A stretch of 36,535 nt of DNA from Planotetraspora mira. Its GTDB lineage: Bacteria > Actinomycetota > Actinomycetes > Streptosporangiales > Streptosporangiaceae. The notes below the pieces were generated by a model, which had not been told where the DNA came from, ran no database searches, and was given only the letters and a program-made list of their open reading frames with translations. Numbering within the stretch: the stretch's first letter is position 1; each line of letters begins with the position of its first letter. Location of the stretch: assembly GCF_016863275.1 (NCBI RefSeq), contig NZ_BOOO01000029.1, positions 1-36,535 on the forward strand, written 5' to 3'. This document shows, one piece after another, positions 6,783 to 14,756 of the stretch. The translations under genes were made by a program, and so were the position numbers.

Positions 6783-9185
6783 CTACTCCGTCCGGAGAAC
6801 ATGGCCGATGCGAAGCCGGGCGGCGATGCGGCCCGGCCACGCGGCGAGCAGGTTGGCGAGCAGCAACGCGACCGGTGCGATCAGCAGCAACGCCCAGAAC
6901 GCGACCGGCACGAGGTAGTCGAGCGGCATGAAGTCCGCGACCAGCCGCCAGACCGTGCGGCCCAGCGCCACACCCAGTGGGACGCCGACGGCGAGTCCCA
7001 CCAGCGCGAGCAGGGTGGCCTGGGTGACCACCGCCCAGCGCGTCTGCGGACGGGTCATGCCCAGCGCGCGCAACACGGCCACCTCGTGACGGCGCCGCCG
7101 TACGGCGGTGGCCAGGGCGTGCCCGACCGCGCCCACGGCGAGCACCGCGAGGAACCCGGCCAGCACGATGGGCAGCGCCTCGACGTCACGGATCTTCCGA
7201 AGTGCCGGGAGCGGCTCGGGTGGCGCGAACCCGGGGCCGATGGCCGACAACCGGGCGGCGACGGCCTTCGGGTCCGCGCCCGGCCGCAGTGTCACGTGGG
7301 CGAGGTGGAACTTGAACGAGACGCTCGCACCCGCGAAGAGCCGGTCGTACCCGGCGGACGTGGCCCACGCGCCGTCGCTGTAGTCGTTGTGGGAGCCCGA
7401 CGGCAGGAAGCCGATCCCGGTCACCTTCATCGTCACCGGCCCGCCTCCACTCGCCAGCCGCACCTGGCCTCCGACATCCGCCTCCATCCTGCCCGCGGTC
7501 ACCGGGGCCAGCACGATCTCGTCGGCGGCGGCGGGCAGTCGTCCCTCCAGCATGACCACGGGGAACGGCCCGCCCGTGGGGGCGTAGGTGTAGGTGGTCA
7601 CCGACGTCGGTTTCGTGGTTCCGACGGATTCCGCGACCGCGATCCGGGAGTCGTTGACGGACGCGACCTGTGGATCCCCGGCGATCGCGGGAAGCAGATC
7701 CTTGACCTCTCCCATGTCCTGACCGTTGAAGCCGACATAGGCCTCCAACTGGTGGGTCTGGCCGAACCGCTCCGGAGTGGTGGCCGCGTCGTGCACCCCG
7801 GCCGAGAACGTGAACGCGGCCAGCACGCCGAGGACTCCGGCGACGGCCCCGAGCAGCGCCGGCCTCACCGGCACGGCGCTCCGTCCGCGCCCGGGCTCCA
7901 GGGCCAACCGGGCGCCGATCACCATCGGCAGCGGCAGGCCCAGCCGCGCCGCAGTGAGCGCGACCACGGACCGGCGCGAAGAACCCTCGCCCTGCCGTAT
8001 GACCAGGGCGAGTGCCGCCGCGCCGCCGGCCCCCACCACCACGAGGGCGGGGACGAGCACCCAGCCGGCCCCGAGGACCAGCCAGTCCACGTCGAATCCG
8101 GGAGCCGATTCGACCAGGGCCGCCGCTCCGATGGGCATCCACAACGAGGCGACCGCGGCCCCCGCGACACCGAGTGTCGCTCCGGCCAGCGCGGCCAGGA
8201 AGGGTGCGGCGGAAGCCAGCACGATGCCCTGACGGTTGGCCAGCCCGACGGCGCGCAGCACCTGCAGGTCGGCCGCCGTGGCGGCGGCGTACCGGGCGAC
8301 CGACTGGCCGACCAGCACGATCGCCGCGGCGAGCGCCGCCAGTCCGAACGCCATCAAGGAGACCGCCTCGAAGTGGTTCATGTCCCGGCGCGGTTGCTGG
8401 AATTTGGCGTCGAGATCCCAGACGTCGATGTCGTTGCGCCTGGACGCCGCCGCCAGCCCCTCGCGGAAGCCCTCGATGTCGGCGGTTCCGCCCTTCAGGC
8501 GCACGAGGGCGTTGATGAAACTGGCCGGCCCGATGAGGTTGTCCCGGTACCGGGTGACCAGCGCGGACGTCGGAAGCACGCCTCCCTTGCTTCCGACGTC
8601 CTCCGCGTACCATCCCGACCGCATCACGCCCACGATCGTGGCCTTGATCGCAGGACCGAGGAACGGTTCACCGGTGGCCGGGTCGTAGTCCTCGCGCTTG
8701 ATCTGTTCCTGCGCCGGGAGCCGCAGGGTCAGCTGGTCTCCGATCTTCCGGTCGTAGGACCCGAGGAACAGCGGGGAGACGAGGACCTCGTCGACGCGCG
8801 TCTGGTCGGGGAGCCGTCCGTCGAGGACGACGGGACGCTCGATGGTGCGGAGCAACTGGTCGTCGACCGGGGGGAACGCGTCCACGTGATCGGTCCAGGG
8901 GATGCCGTCGACCCCGAAGCCAGACACGGGGAACAGCGTGAGGGTCTCGACCTGCGGCAGCGCGCGGATCTTCTCCCAGTCGAATTCCGGCTGGTTGGGC
9001 AGGACGGCGATGGTGGCGGGCAGGGTCCGCGCCAGGAGCCGGTCGACCGCGGTCTCACCGCGACGGGCGCCCGCGAAGGCGGTCAGCACCGTCGTGGTGG
9101 CGAAGGCCACGAGCAGGGCGAGCACCGCCAGGGGCCGCCAGCGCCTGCGCAGTTCGATGCGCAGCCACGTGGAGATCGTCGTCAT
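6783..9185 (-). CDS. ABC transporter permease, FtsX/MacB type
   Basis: 800 aa. One N-terminal membrane helix (RWRPLAVLALLVAFATTTVL), a large extracytoplasmic region of ~220 residues, then three to four helices, a second extracytoplasmic region and a final set of helices (ILAGFL-type segment, ALVGLAVGVPLGVALG, WALLLIAPVALLLANLLAAW). This duplicated FtsX architecture is that of ABC3-type permeases that act mechanically on lipids, peptides or envelope proteins rather than forming classic import channels. The ATG overlaps the ATPase stop (ATGA). Substrate unknown; the kinase next door could be a sensor for it, as in BceAB-type modules, although this kinase is of a different class. Confidence 0.92.
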   Translation of the reverse strand: MTTISTWLRIELRRRWRPLAVLALLVAFATTTVLTAFAGARRGETAVDRLLARTLPATIAVLPNQPEFDWEKIRALPQVETLTLFPVSGFGVDGIPWTDHVDAFPPVDDQLLRTIERPVVLDGRLPDQTRVDEVLVSPLFLGSYDRKIGDQLTLRLPAQEQIKREDYDPATGEPFLGPAIKATIVGVMRSGWYAEDVGSKGGVLPTSALVTRYRDNLIGPASFINALVRLKGGTADIEGFREGLAAASRRNDIDVWDLDAKFQQPRRDMNHFEAVSLMAFGLAALAAAIVLVGQSVARYAAATAADLQVLRAVGLANRQGIVLASAAPFLAALAGATLGVAGAAVASLWMPIGAAALVESAPGFDVDWLVLGAGWVLVPALVVVGAGGAAALALVIRQGEGSSRRSVVALTAARLGLPLPMVIGARLALEPGRGRSAVPVRPALLGAVAGVLGVLAAFTFSAGVHDAATTPERFGQTHQLEAYVGFNGQDMGEVKDLLPAIAGDPQVASVNDSRIAVAESVGTTKPTSVTTYTYAPTGGPFPVVMLEGRLPAAADEIVLAPVTAGRMEADVGGQVRLASGGGPVTMKVTGIGFLPSGSHNDYSDGAWATSAGYDRLFAGASVSFKFHLAHVTLRPGADPKAVAARLSAIGPGFAPPEPLPALRKIRDVEALPIVLAGFLAVLAVGAVGHALATAVRRRRHEVAVLRALGMTRPQTRWAVVTQATLLALVGLAVGVPLGVALGRTVWRLVADFMPLDYLVPVAFWALLLIAPVALLLANLLAAWPGRIAARLRIGHVLRTE

Positions 9186-9856
9186 GGCGCGTCCACCCTG
9201 CCGTCGCGCAGCCGTACGGCCCGGCCCGCGCCCGCCGCCACGTCCGGCGAGTGCGTGACCATGATGATCGTCTGACCGTCGTCGTGGAGCCGCCGGAACA
9301 ACTCGAGGACCTCCATTCCGCCCTCACTGTCGAGCGCCCCGGTCGGCTCGTCCGCGAGCAGGAGCGTCGGCTCGTTCACCAGGGCACGGGCGATGGCCAG
9401 CCGCTGGCGCTGCCCTCCCGACAACACCGCCGGCACCTGACGGGTGCGGTCGCCGAGCCCGAGCAGGTCGAGCAGGTCACGCGCCCGGGTCTCGGCGGCC
9501 CGCCGCTTCATGCCGCCGAGAACTCCCGGCATGACGAGGTTGTCCAGCGCCGAGACGCCGTCGAGCAGGTTGAAGAACTGAAAGACGAAGCCGATGTGGT
9601 GGCGCCGGAAGCGGGCCAGCCAGTCCTCGTCGCGGCCGTCTACCCGCTCACCGGCGACCTCGACCGTGCCCTCGTCCACCGTGTCCAGCCCGGCGATGAC
9701 GTTGAGGAGGGTGGACTTGCCGCACCCTGACGGGCCCATGACGGCGACGAACTCGCCCTCGTTCACGGACAGGTCGACACCCCGGAGGGCACGGACGGGG
9801 GCGAGCTCCGCGGCGAAGGTCCGCCTGGCCCCTTTTATCTCTACAGCGGTGGGCAT
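9182..9856 (-). CDS. ABC transporter ATP-binding protein (MacB/LolD type)
   Basis: 224 aa. Walker A GPSGCGKST (41-49), Q-loop FVFQFFNLL, signature LSGGQRQRLAIARAL, Walker B LLLADEPTGALD and switch His in VTHSPD are all present. The sequence pattern and short length are those of LolD/MacB-type ATPases that drive FtsX-like permeases. ATG at 9856 is chosen because it begins a canonical N-terminus and lies two bases after the stop of the receiver-cyclase gene. The reading frame continues open upstream, but only as an overlap with the cyclase. It is coupled to the permease by a 4-base overlap. Confidence 0.95.
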   Translation of the reverse strand: MPTAVEIKGARRTFAAELAPVRALRGVDLSVNEGEFVAVMGPSGCGKSTLLNVIAGLDTVDEGTVEVAGERVDGRDEDWLARFRRHHIGFVFQFFNLLDGVSALDNLVMPGVLGGMKRRAAETRARDLLDLLGLGDRTRQVPAVLSGGQRQRLAIARALVNEPTLLLADEPTGALDSEGGMEVLELFRRLHDDGQTIIMVTHSPDVAAGAGRAVRLRDGRVDAP

Positions 9857-9858
9857 GT

Positions 9859-11184
9859 TCAGTTCACCACCAGGTGATAGGCGTTGACGGGGGTGCTTCG
9901 GCCCTTGACCGGACGCGCGCCCAGGGACTTCCACGGCCAGGCGTCGCCGCCCGCGCGCACGGTCGTCTCGGCGGCGACCGTCCCCGCGGGGCGGGCGAGG
10001 TCCTGCATCCGCTGGGCGAGGTTGACGGTGTCGCCGACGAGCGTGTACTCGACCCGCTCGTCGCTGCCGAGCAGTGCCGCCGCCACCTCCCCTGTGGACA
10101 GGCCGATGCCGAGCCAGAAGGGAGCCAGATCCTGCGCGGCCCACTCGGCGTCCAGCTCGGCCTGCCGTACGTGCATGTCACAGGCCGCCCGGATGGCGCT
10201 GCGCGCATGGTCGGGCGACGGGTCGGGCGCACCGAAGACGGCCATCACCGCGTCACCGACGTACTGCATCACGGTCCCGCCGGCGTCGAGGATCGCCCCG
10301 TTCATCGCCCTGCGGTGGGCGTTGAGCTGTCCCGCGAGGACGGCCGGGTCGGCGCTCTCCGCGATGCCCGAGTAACCGCGCACGTCGGACATGAGGACGG
10401 TGACGTTCAGGCGTTCGGTCCGATCGACCGCCCCGCGGTCCCTGCGGAGCTTGTCCGCCAGTCCGCTCGGCAGGAGCCGGGACAACGTCTCGCCCTGCTC
10501 CTCGCGGCGCAGGATCGCGGTGTGCAGCATGCGCAGCCGGCGCAGCGCGCTCTGCCGCCCCTTGCTCGCGCCGTCGGCGAGGTCGAGGAAGAGCTGCTCG
10601 ATCGCGGCGTTCACCGCCTCCGGCGTGTCTCCACTGGCCAAGGCGATCGCCTTGACCGGTCTCCCCTCGGCGACCTGGCGGAGCAGGCTCTCCTTCGCCT
10701 CGGACAGCGCGCCCTCGTCGCGGGCGGGGTCCATGAGCTCTCGCACGATCATCGGGTCGATCAGGGATCCGCCGGTGGCGACCGCGCGGATCGCCCGGCC
10801 GAGCAGCCCGGCGTCCGAAACGCGGTCCTTGAGGAGGTAGGCGTAGCCCGCCGCGCCGTCCCCCAGCAGCCGGACGGCGTACTCGGGGTCGTCGTACTGG
10901 CTGAGCACGACCGTGCCGGTTCCCGGCAGCCGCCTGCGCACCTCGCGCGCGGCCTCGATGCCCTCGTCCTGGAAGGTGGGCGGCATCCGGATGTCGGTGA
11001 CGATGACCTGCGGGCGCAGCCGCACCGCGGCCGCGACCAGTTCGTCGTAGTCGGCCGCGAGCCCCACGACCTCGAGGGCGGGGTCGCGGGCGAGCAGAGC
11101 GCGCACCCCTTCGCGGACGATGAGGTTGTCGTCCGCGAGCACCAGCGTGATCCGATCCACGAGCTGATTAGATATCGGCCGCAT
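9859..11184 (-). CDS. Receiver + degenerate LuxR-HTH + class III nucleotide cyclase
   Basis: 441 aa from the ATG at 11184 (an in-frame GTG at 11160 is an alternative). The receiver domain has D18/D19, phospho-acceptor D64 in VIVTDIRMPP and Lys in AYLLKDRV. The ~65 residues after it align with the HTH of the regulator at 2342 (GDTPEAVNAAIEQLF against LTERAVEKHINALF) but have lost the basic recognition residues, so this looks like a decayed HTH used as a linker. The class III cyclase domain follows, with metal ligands D267 (SDVRGYS) and D311 (YVGDAVMAVFG), purine-side D385 and transition-state N388 and R392 (GDTVNLAQR). The usual substrate Lys is Gln (Q307). Likely makes a cyclic nucleotide under phosphorylation control. 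First gene of the leftward operon. Confidence 0.92.
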   Translation of the reverse strand: MRPISNQLVDRITLVLADDNLIVREGVRALLARDPALEVVGLAADYDELVAAAVRLRPQVIVTDIRMPPTFQDEGIEAAREVRRRLPGTGTVVLSQYDDPEYAVRLLGDGAAGYAYLLKDRVSDAGLLGRAIRAVATGGSLIDPMIVRELMDPARDEGALSEAKESLLRQVAEGRPVKAIALASGDTPEAVNAAIEQLFLDLADGASKGRQSALRRLRMLHTAILRREEQGETLSRLLPSGLADKLRRDRGAVDRTERLNVTVLMSDVRGYSGIAESADPAVLAGQLNAHRRAMNGAILDAGGTVMQYVGDAVMAVFGAPDPSPDHARSAIRAACDMHVRQAELDAEWAAQDLAPFWLGIGLSTGEVAAALLGSDERVEYTLVGDTVNLAQRMQDLARPAGTVAAETTVRAGGDAWPWKSLGARPVKGRSTPVNAYHLVVN

Positions 11185-11279
11185 CCCCGCCAGAAAGGGT
11201 GCTGGGACGACGGATAGGGGATGCTGGCACCCCCGCACGGTGGCAGGGTGACGCCCTCGTATGAGGCGACCGCGATTCC

Positions 11280-11285
11280 TACCGT
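11280..11285 (+). promoter_or_regulatory. -10 box TACCGT for the cNMP-binding gene
   Basis: TACCGT fits TANNNT and ends seven bases before the ATG at 11293, suggesting a leaderless transcript. The 108-base divergent region (11185-11292) also contains the related strings GGGTGCTGGG (11197-11206) and ATGCTGGCACC (11221-11231), possible regulator contacts. No clear -35 element is visible. Confidence 0.45.
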
Positions 11286-11292
11286 CGAGACC

Positions 11293-12291
11293 ATGCACGT
11301 CACATCGCACATCACGTCCGTTTCCTGGATCCCGTCCGAGGCCGTCAAGGGCTACACCAAGCCGGCCTTCACGATGGGCATCGCCCACTACGACGAGCCG
11401 CCCCCCGACTCGATCGACGACCTGGCCGCCCTGCGCGCGGCCGACGCGTTCCGCTTCGCCCATCGGCTGGAGGCCTGGGCCGAGTTCGACGGCGGCGCAC
11501 TCGTGGACCACGGCGTCGACGGCGGCCTGATCATGGGGTCGACCACCGTACGGCTCGGCCCGCTCGGCGTGACCTTCGCCGCCTTCTCGCTGCCGGACCT
11601 GCGCTCCGAGCCCGAGATCGGTGACGGGTGGATCCGCTTCACCCAGACCGTCGGAGGCCGCACGGCGATGCCGCTCCCCCGGCGGAGCTCCCGCCCGCCG
11701 TACATGCGACTGCAGTCCCCGTTCGTGTGGACCACGCTGTCGCTGACGCTCCACGCCGACGGCCGGGCCGTGGGCGCGCTGAACGGCGCGAGTCCGTTCC
11801 CCCGGCACTGGGTCTACGACGCCGACGACATGCTCGCCATGAAGGCCGGCCTCACCGACTACAAGACGTGGGCGGGCCAGGAGGGAACCGAGAGCACACC
11901 CTGGGGTGACGAGGACTCGCCGGTCCTGGTCACCGCCGCGGAGACCGCCCTGGAGCGCGAGATGTCGGCGCTCATCATGCGGGGCGGCCGCAAGCCCGTG
12001 ATCCGGACGCTCGAGGCCGGGTCCGTGCTGGTCCGCCAAGGCGAGCCGGGGTCGTCGCTGTTCCTGCTCCTCGACGGGGTCCTCACCGTCGACGTGGACG
12101 GCAAGGCGCTGCCCGAACTGGGCCCCGGGGCCATCCTGGGCGAGCGCGCGGTGCTCGAAGGCGGCCTCCGTACGGCCACGCTGACCGCGACCACACCCGT
12201 CCGGGTCGCCGAGGCCTCCCCCGACGCCGTCGACCGCACCGCCCTGGCCCGCCTCGCGGAAGGCCATCGCCGAGAGGACTTGCTCGCGTGA
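11293..12291 (+). CDS. Cyclic nucleotide-binding domain protein with unknown N-terminal domain
   Basis: 332 aa. The last ~100 residues form a CRP-type cyclic-nucleotide-binding domain: AGSVLVRQGEPGSSLFLLLDGVL is split by a typical glycine turn, followed by LGPGAILGERAVLEGG, which resembles the phosphate-binding cassette (GE plus an Arg region, ..RTATL). No HTH follows, so this is not a CRP transcription factor. The first ~230 residues (for example FAHRLEAWAEFDGG, HWVYDADDMLAMKAG) are not recognised and have no membrane segments. Faces the cyclase operon across a shared divergent region and is coupled by GTGA overlap to the MBL hydrolase, which argues that it is the receptor for the cyclase product. 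That link is inference. Confidence 0.85.
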   Translation: MHVTSHITSVSWIPSEAVKGYTKPAFTMGIAHYDEPPPDSIDDLAALRAADAFRFAHRLEAWAEFDGGALVDHGVDGGLIMGSTTVRLGPLGVTFAAFSLPDLRSEPEIGDGWIRFTQTVGGRTAMPLPRRSSRPPYMRLQSPFVWTTLSLTLHADGRAVGALNGASPFPRHWVYDADDMLAMKAGLTDYKTWAGQEGTESTPWGDEDSPVLVTAAETALEREMSALIMRGGRKPVIRTLEAGSVLVRQGEPGSSLFLLLDGVLTVDVDGKALPELGPGAILGERAVLEGGLRTATLTATTPVRVAEASPDAVDRTALARLAEGHRREDLLA

Positions 12292-13091
12292 GACTCGCCC
12301 TGCTCGGCGTGCGGGGCTCGACGCCCGCGCCCGGTCCGGAGTTCGTCCGATACGGCGGGCACACCAGTTGCGTCGCCGTCCTGCCCGACGACTCCGACGT
12401 CCCCCGGCTGGTGCTCGACGCGGGCACCGGCCTGCGGGGGCTGGGCCGGCTGCTCGGCGGGACGCCGTTCCGCGGCTCGATCATGCTCACCCATCTCCAT
12501 TGGGACCATCTGCAGGGCCTGCCCTTCTGCCCCCCGATCGACCGGCCGGACGCCCGCGTCGACCTCTACCTGCCCTGTGACGGCGATCCGCGGAGGCTTC
12601 TGGCCCGGGTCATGTCGCCGCCGCACTTCCCGATCGATCCCGGGGGGCTCCGTGGGGACTGGCGGTTCCTCAGGTCGGGCGACGGCCCTGTCGAGGGGCA
12701 CACCGTTGAGGGGTACACCGTGCGGGTCGCCGAGATCGCGCACAAGGGAGGGCTGACCCACGGGATCCGGGTCGAGGGCGACGGCGTCTCCGTGGCCTAT
12801 CTTCCCGACCACTGCCCCCAGATCGAGTCGGCGGCCGCCGAGAAACTCGCGTCGGGAGTCGACCTCCTGCTCCACGACGGCCAGTACCTCTCCGCCGAGC
12901 AGGCGACCGCCGACGCGTACGGCCATGCCACCGTCGGCGACGCGGTCGCCTTCGCGCAGCGCTGTGGGGCTCGGCGGCTCGTCCTGACCCACCACGCGCC
13001 GGGCCGTACGGACGAGGACCTGGACGCTCTGGGGGCCACCGGCATTGAGCTGGCCCGGCAGGGCGACGTCATCTCCGCCGGAACGCCGTGA
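12288..13091 (+). CDS. MBL-fold metallo-hydrolase, possible cyclic-nucleotide phosphodiesterase
   Basis: 267 aa. Metallo-beta-lactamase fold of the PhnP/cyclic-phosphodiesterase-like group: N-terminal LLGVRGSTPAPG and RYGGHTSC, zinc motif HLHWDH (H69, H71, D73, H74), a further His/Asp pattern in VAYLPDH and LLLHDGQY, and a C-terminal LVLTHHAPGR. It shares GTGA with the cNMP-binding gene, so the two are translated together. Families with this GSTP/GGHTSC signature include phosphodiesterases acting on cyclic phosphates. Given its place between a cyclic-nucleotide receptor and a cyclase operon, hydrolysis of the same messenger is a reasonable inference, but the substrate is not shown by the sequence. 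Confidence 0.87.
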   Translation: MRLALLGVRGSTPAPGPEFVRYGGHTSCVAVLPDDSDVPRLVLDAGTGLRGLGRLLGGTPFRGSIMLTHLHWDHLQGLPFCPPIDRPDARVDLYLPCDGDPRRLLARVMSPPHFPIDPGGLRGDWRFLRSGDGPVEGHTVEGYTVRVAEIAHKGGLTHGIRVEGDGVSVAYLPDHCPQIESAAAEKLASGVDLLLHDGQYLSAEQATADAYGHATVGDAVAFAQRCGARRLVLTHHAPGRTDEDLDALGATGIELARQGDVISAGTP

Positions 13092-13140
13092 CGCGGACAC
13101 CGCCCTGGGTTCGGTGAACGGATCGTGGTCGAATGGAGCG

Positions 13141-14019
13141 GTGAAGGTTCGGATCGGAATATCGGCGACCACGCGCGCCGACCGCTTCGCCGAGACGGTC
13201 GACCTGGCTGAGGCTCTCGGAGTCGACTCCCTGTGGTTGTCCGAGATCGTCCTCGGCTCGTCGGTCGAGCCGGTGGTCGGCATGGGCTACGCCCTGGCCA
13301 GGACGACGAGGCTGAAGGTCGGCACGGGTGTCGCGATCCTGCCCGGCCGGCATCCGGTGCTGGTCGCCAAACAACTCCTCTCGCTGGCCGCCCTCGCGCC
13401 CAAGAGGGTGCTGCCCGCCTTCGGGCTGACGCCCGCACGTCCCCGGGAGCGGGCCTTCTTCCCCGTTCCCGGAGAGTCGCGCGGCGCCGTCTTCGACGAG
13501 TCGATGGAGTTGCTGCGTCTGCTGCTCCGGCAGGAGCGGGTGACGTTCAAGGGCGAGTTCCACACCGTCGAGGACGTGGGCGTCGGCCCGCTCCCGGCGA
13601 GACCGCTCGACATCTGGCTCGGCGGAAGCGGCCCCCGGGCGCTGCGCCGGGTCGGCCGCTTCGGCGACGGCTGGCTGGCCAGTTTCGTCACCCCGGAGGA
13701 GGCGGGCACGGCTCGGGCGACCATCCGGGCGCACGCCGCCGAAGCGGGCCGCGAGATCGAGGAGGACCACTACGGGGTCAGCTTCGCCGTCGCGACGCAG
13801 GGCGTCTCCGAGGACCTGGCCGCCGCCGTCCTGCGCCGCCGCCCAGACGCCGATCTCGCGGCGTTCGTTCCCGAAGGCTGGCAGGCCGCCCGCGATCTGA
13901 TCGAGCGCTACGTGGCTCAGGGCATCACCAAGTTCGTCGTACGGCCGGCCGGGCCCGCACCCTCGATGGAGCGGTTCCTGCACGACTTCGCGCGCGAACT
14001 CAAGCCCATGGAGACCTGA
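13141..14019 (+). CDS. LLM-class F420-dependent oxidoreductase
   Basis: 292 aa from the GTG at 13141. Luciferase-like monooxygenase barrel: VRIGISATTR at the N-terminus, SLWLSEIVLG, TTRLKVGTGVAILPGRHP, a SRGAVFDESMELLRLLL helix and PLDIWLGGSGPRALRRVGRFGDGWL. The overall pattern matches the mycobacterial MSMEG_3544-like group of F420-dependent oxidoreductases. Uses reduced or oxidised coenzyme F420 for hydride transfer; substrate unknown. It lies 49 bases after the MBL hydrolase on the same strand and could be co-transcribed, though it may be unrelated in function. Confidence 0.9.
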   Translation: MKVRIGISATTRADRFAETVDLAEALGVDSLWLSEIVLGSSVEPVVGMGYALARTTRLKVGTGVAILPGRHPVLVAKQLLSLAALAPKRVLPAFGLTPARPRERAFFPVPGESRGAVFDESMELLRLLLRQERVTFKGEFHTVEDVGVGPLPARPLDIWLGGSGPRALRRVGRFGDGWLASFVTPEEAGTARATIRAHAAEAGREIEEDHYGVSFAVATQGVSEDLAAAVLRRRPDADLAAFVPEGWQAARDLIERYVAQGITKFVVRPAGPAPSMERFLHDFARELKPMET

Positions 14020-14077
14020 TTCCGGGCCCGTTGAAAACCAGATGCCGGGCCGCTGAGCCGTGCCTGACAATCGAGCC

Positions 14078-14707
14078 ATGCGTCACTGGCCCCTGTTCGG
14101 TCTCCGTCTGACCACGCCGCGCCTCGAATTGCGACTGCCCTCGCTCGACGATCTGGACGCGATCGTGGACCGCGCCCTCGAAGGCGTGCACGAGCCCGGT
14201 TACATGCCGTTCCTCTATCCCTGGACCGAGGTGCCCGCGGACACGCTGCCGCGAGTCACGATCCAGCACCACTTGGAGGCCCTGGCCGCCTGGCGGCCGG
14301 ATAACTGGCGGGCCAACTTCATCGTGGTGCACGACGGCCAGGTCATCGGCTCCCAGGGCTTGGCCGGGCTCGAATTCGCGAACAGCCGGGAGGTCTCGTC
14401 CGGCTCCTGGCTGGGGCTCGCCTGGCATGGAAAGGGCCTCGGCACCGAGATGCGCGCCGCCGTCCTGCACTTCGCCTTCGAAGGGCTGGGCGCGGAGTCC
14501 GCCATCTCCTCCGCCTTCGTGGACAACCCCGCCTCACTCGCGGTCTCCCGCAAGCTGGGCTACCGGGAGGACGGGATCAACACCCGGGTGGTCCAGGGCA
14601 AGCGGCGCATCGACCAACGGCTGCGCCTGGAACGGGGAGACTTCGTGAGCCCGGTCCCCGTGAAGATCCACGGCCTCGACGGCTGCCGCGACCAGTTCGG
14701 CCTCTGA
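14078..14707 (+). CDS. GNAT family N-acetyltransferase (RimJ/RimL type)
   Basis: 209 aa. N-terminal LTTPRLELRLPSLDDLDAI, then NFIVVHDGQVIGSQGL, SGSWLGLAWHGKGLGTEMRA (the acetyl-CoA-binding Q/RxxGxG/A-like loop) and NPASLAVSRKLGYREDG, the classic C-terminal part of ribosomal-protein/aminoglycoside-type acetyltransferases. Acceptor unknown. The ATG at 14078 is preferred over the GTG at 14060 because a -10-like GACAAT (14066-14071) sits six bases before it, as in other leaderless genes here. Not obviously related to the acetyltransferase at 1247 beyond the fold. Confidence 0.88.
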   Translation: MRHWPLFGLRLTTPRLELRLPSLDDLDAIVDRALEGVHEPGYMPFLYPWTEVPADTLPRVTIQHHLEALAAWRPDNWRANFIVVHDGQVIGSQGLAGLEFANSREVSSGSWLGLAWHGKGLGTEMRAAVLHFAFEGLGAESAISSAFVDNPASLAVSRKLGYREDGINTRVVQGKRRIDQRLRLERGDFVSPVPVKIHGLDGCRDQFGL

Positions 14708-14744
14708 GCGGATTCTCTCTGGACGGGAGTCCGGGACCGAAGGT

Positions 14745-14750
14745 TACGAT
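14745..14750 (+). promoter_or_regulatory. -10 box TACGAT for a leaderless methyltransferase mRNA
   Basis: TACGAT matches TANNNT and ends six bases before the ATG at 14757. There is no Shine-Dalgarno sequence, so translation of a leaderless mRNA is likely. Confidence 0.55.
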
Positions 14751-14756
14751 GCGCCG

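Noticed and set aside
4959-9275. Very long open frame (1438 codons) on the plus strand
   Set aside because: It runs antisense to the kinase, permease and ATPase genes. It is open because of GC-rich codon bias on the other strand, its product is low-complexity (many Gly, Arg, His, Asp, Gln), and no domain is visible.
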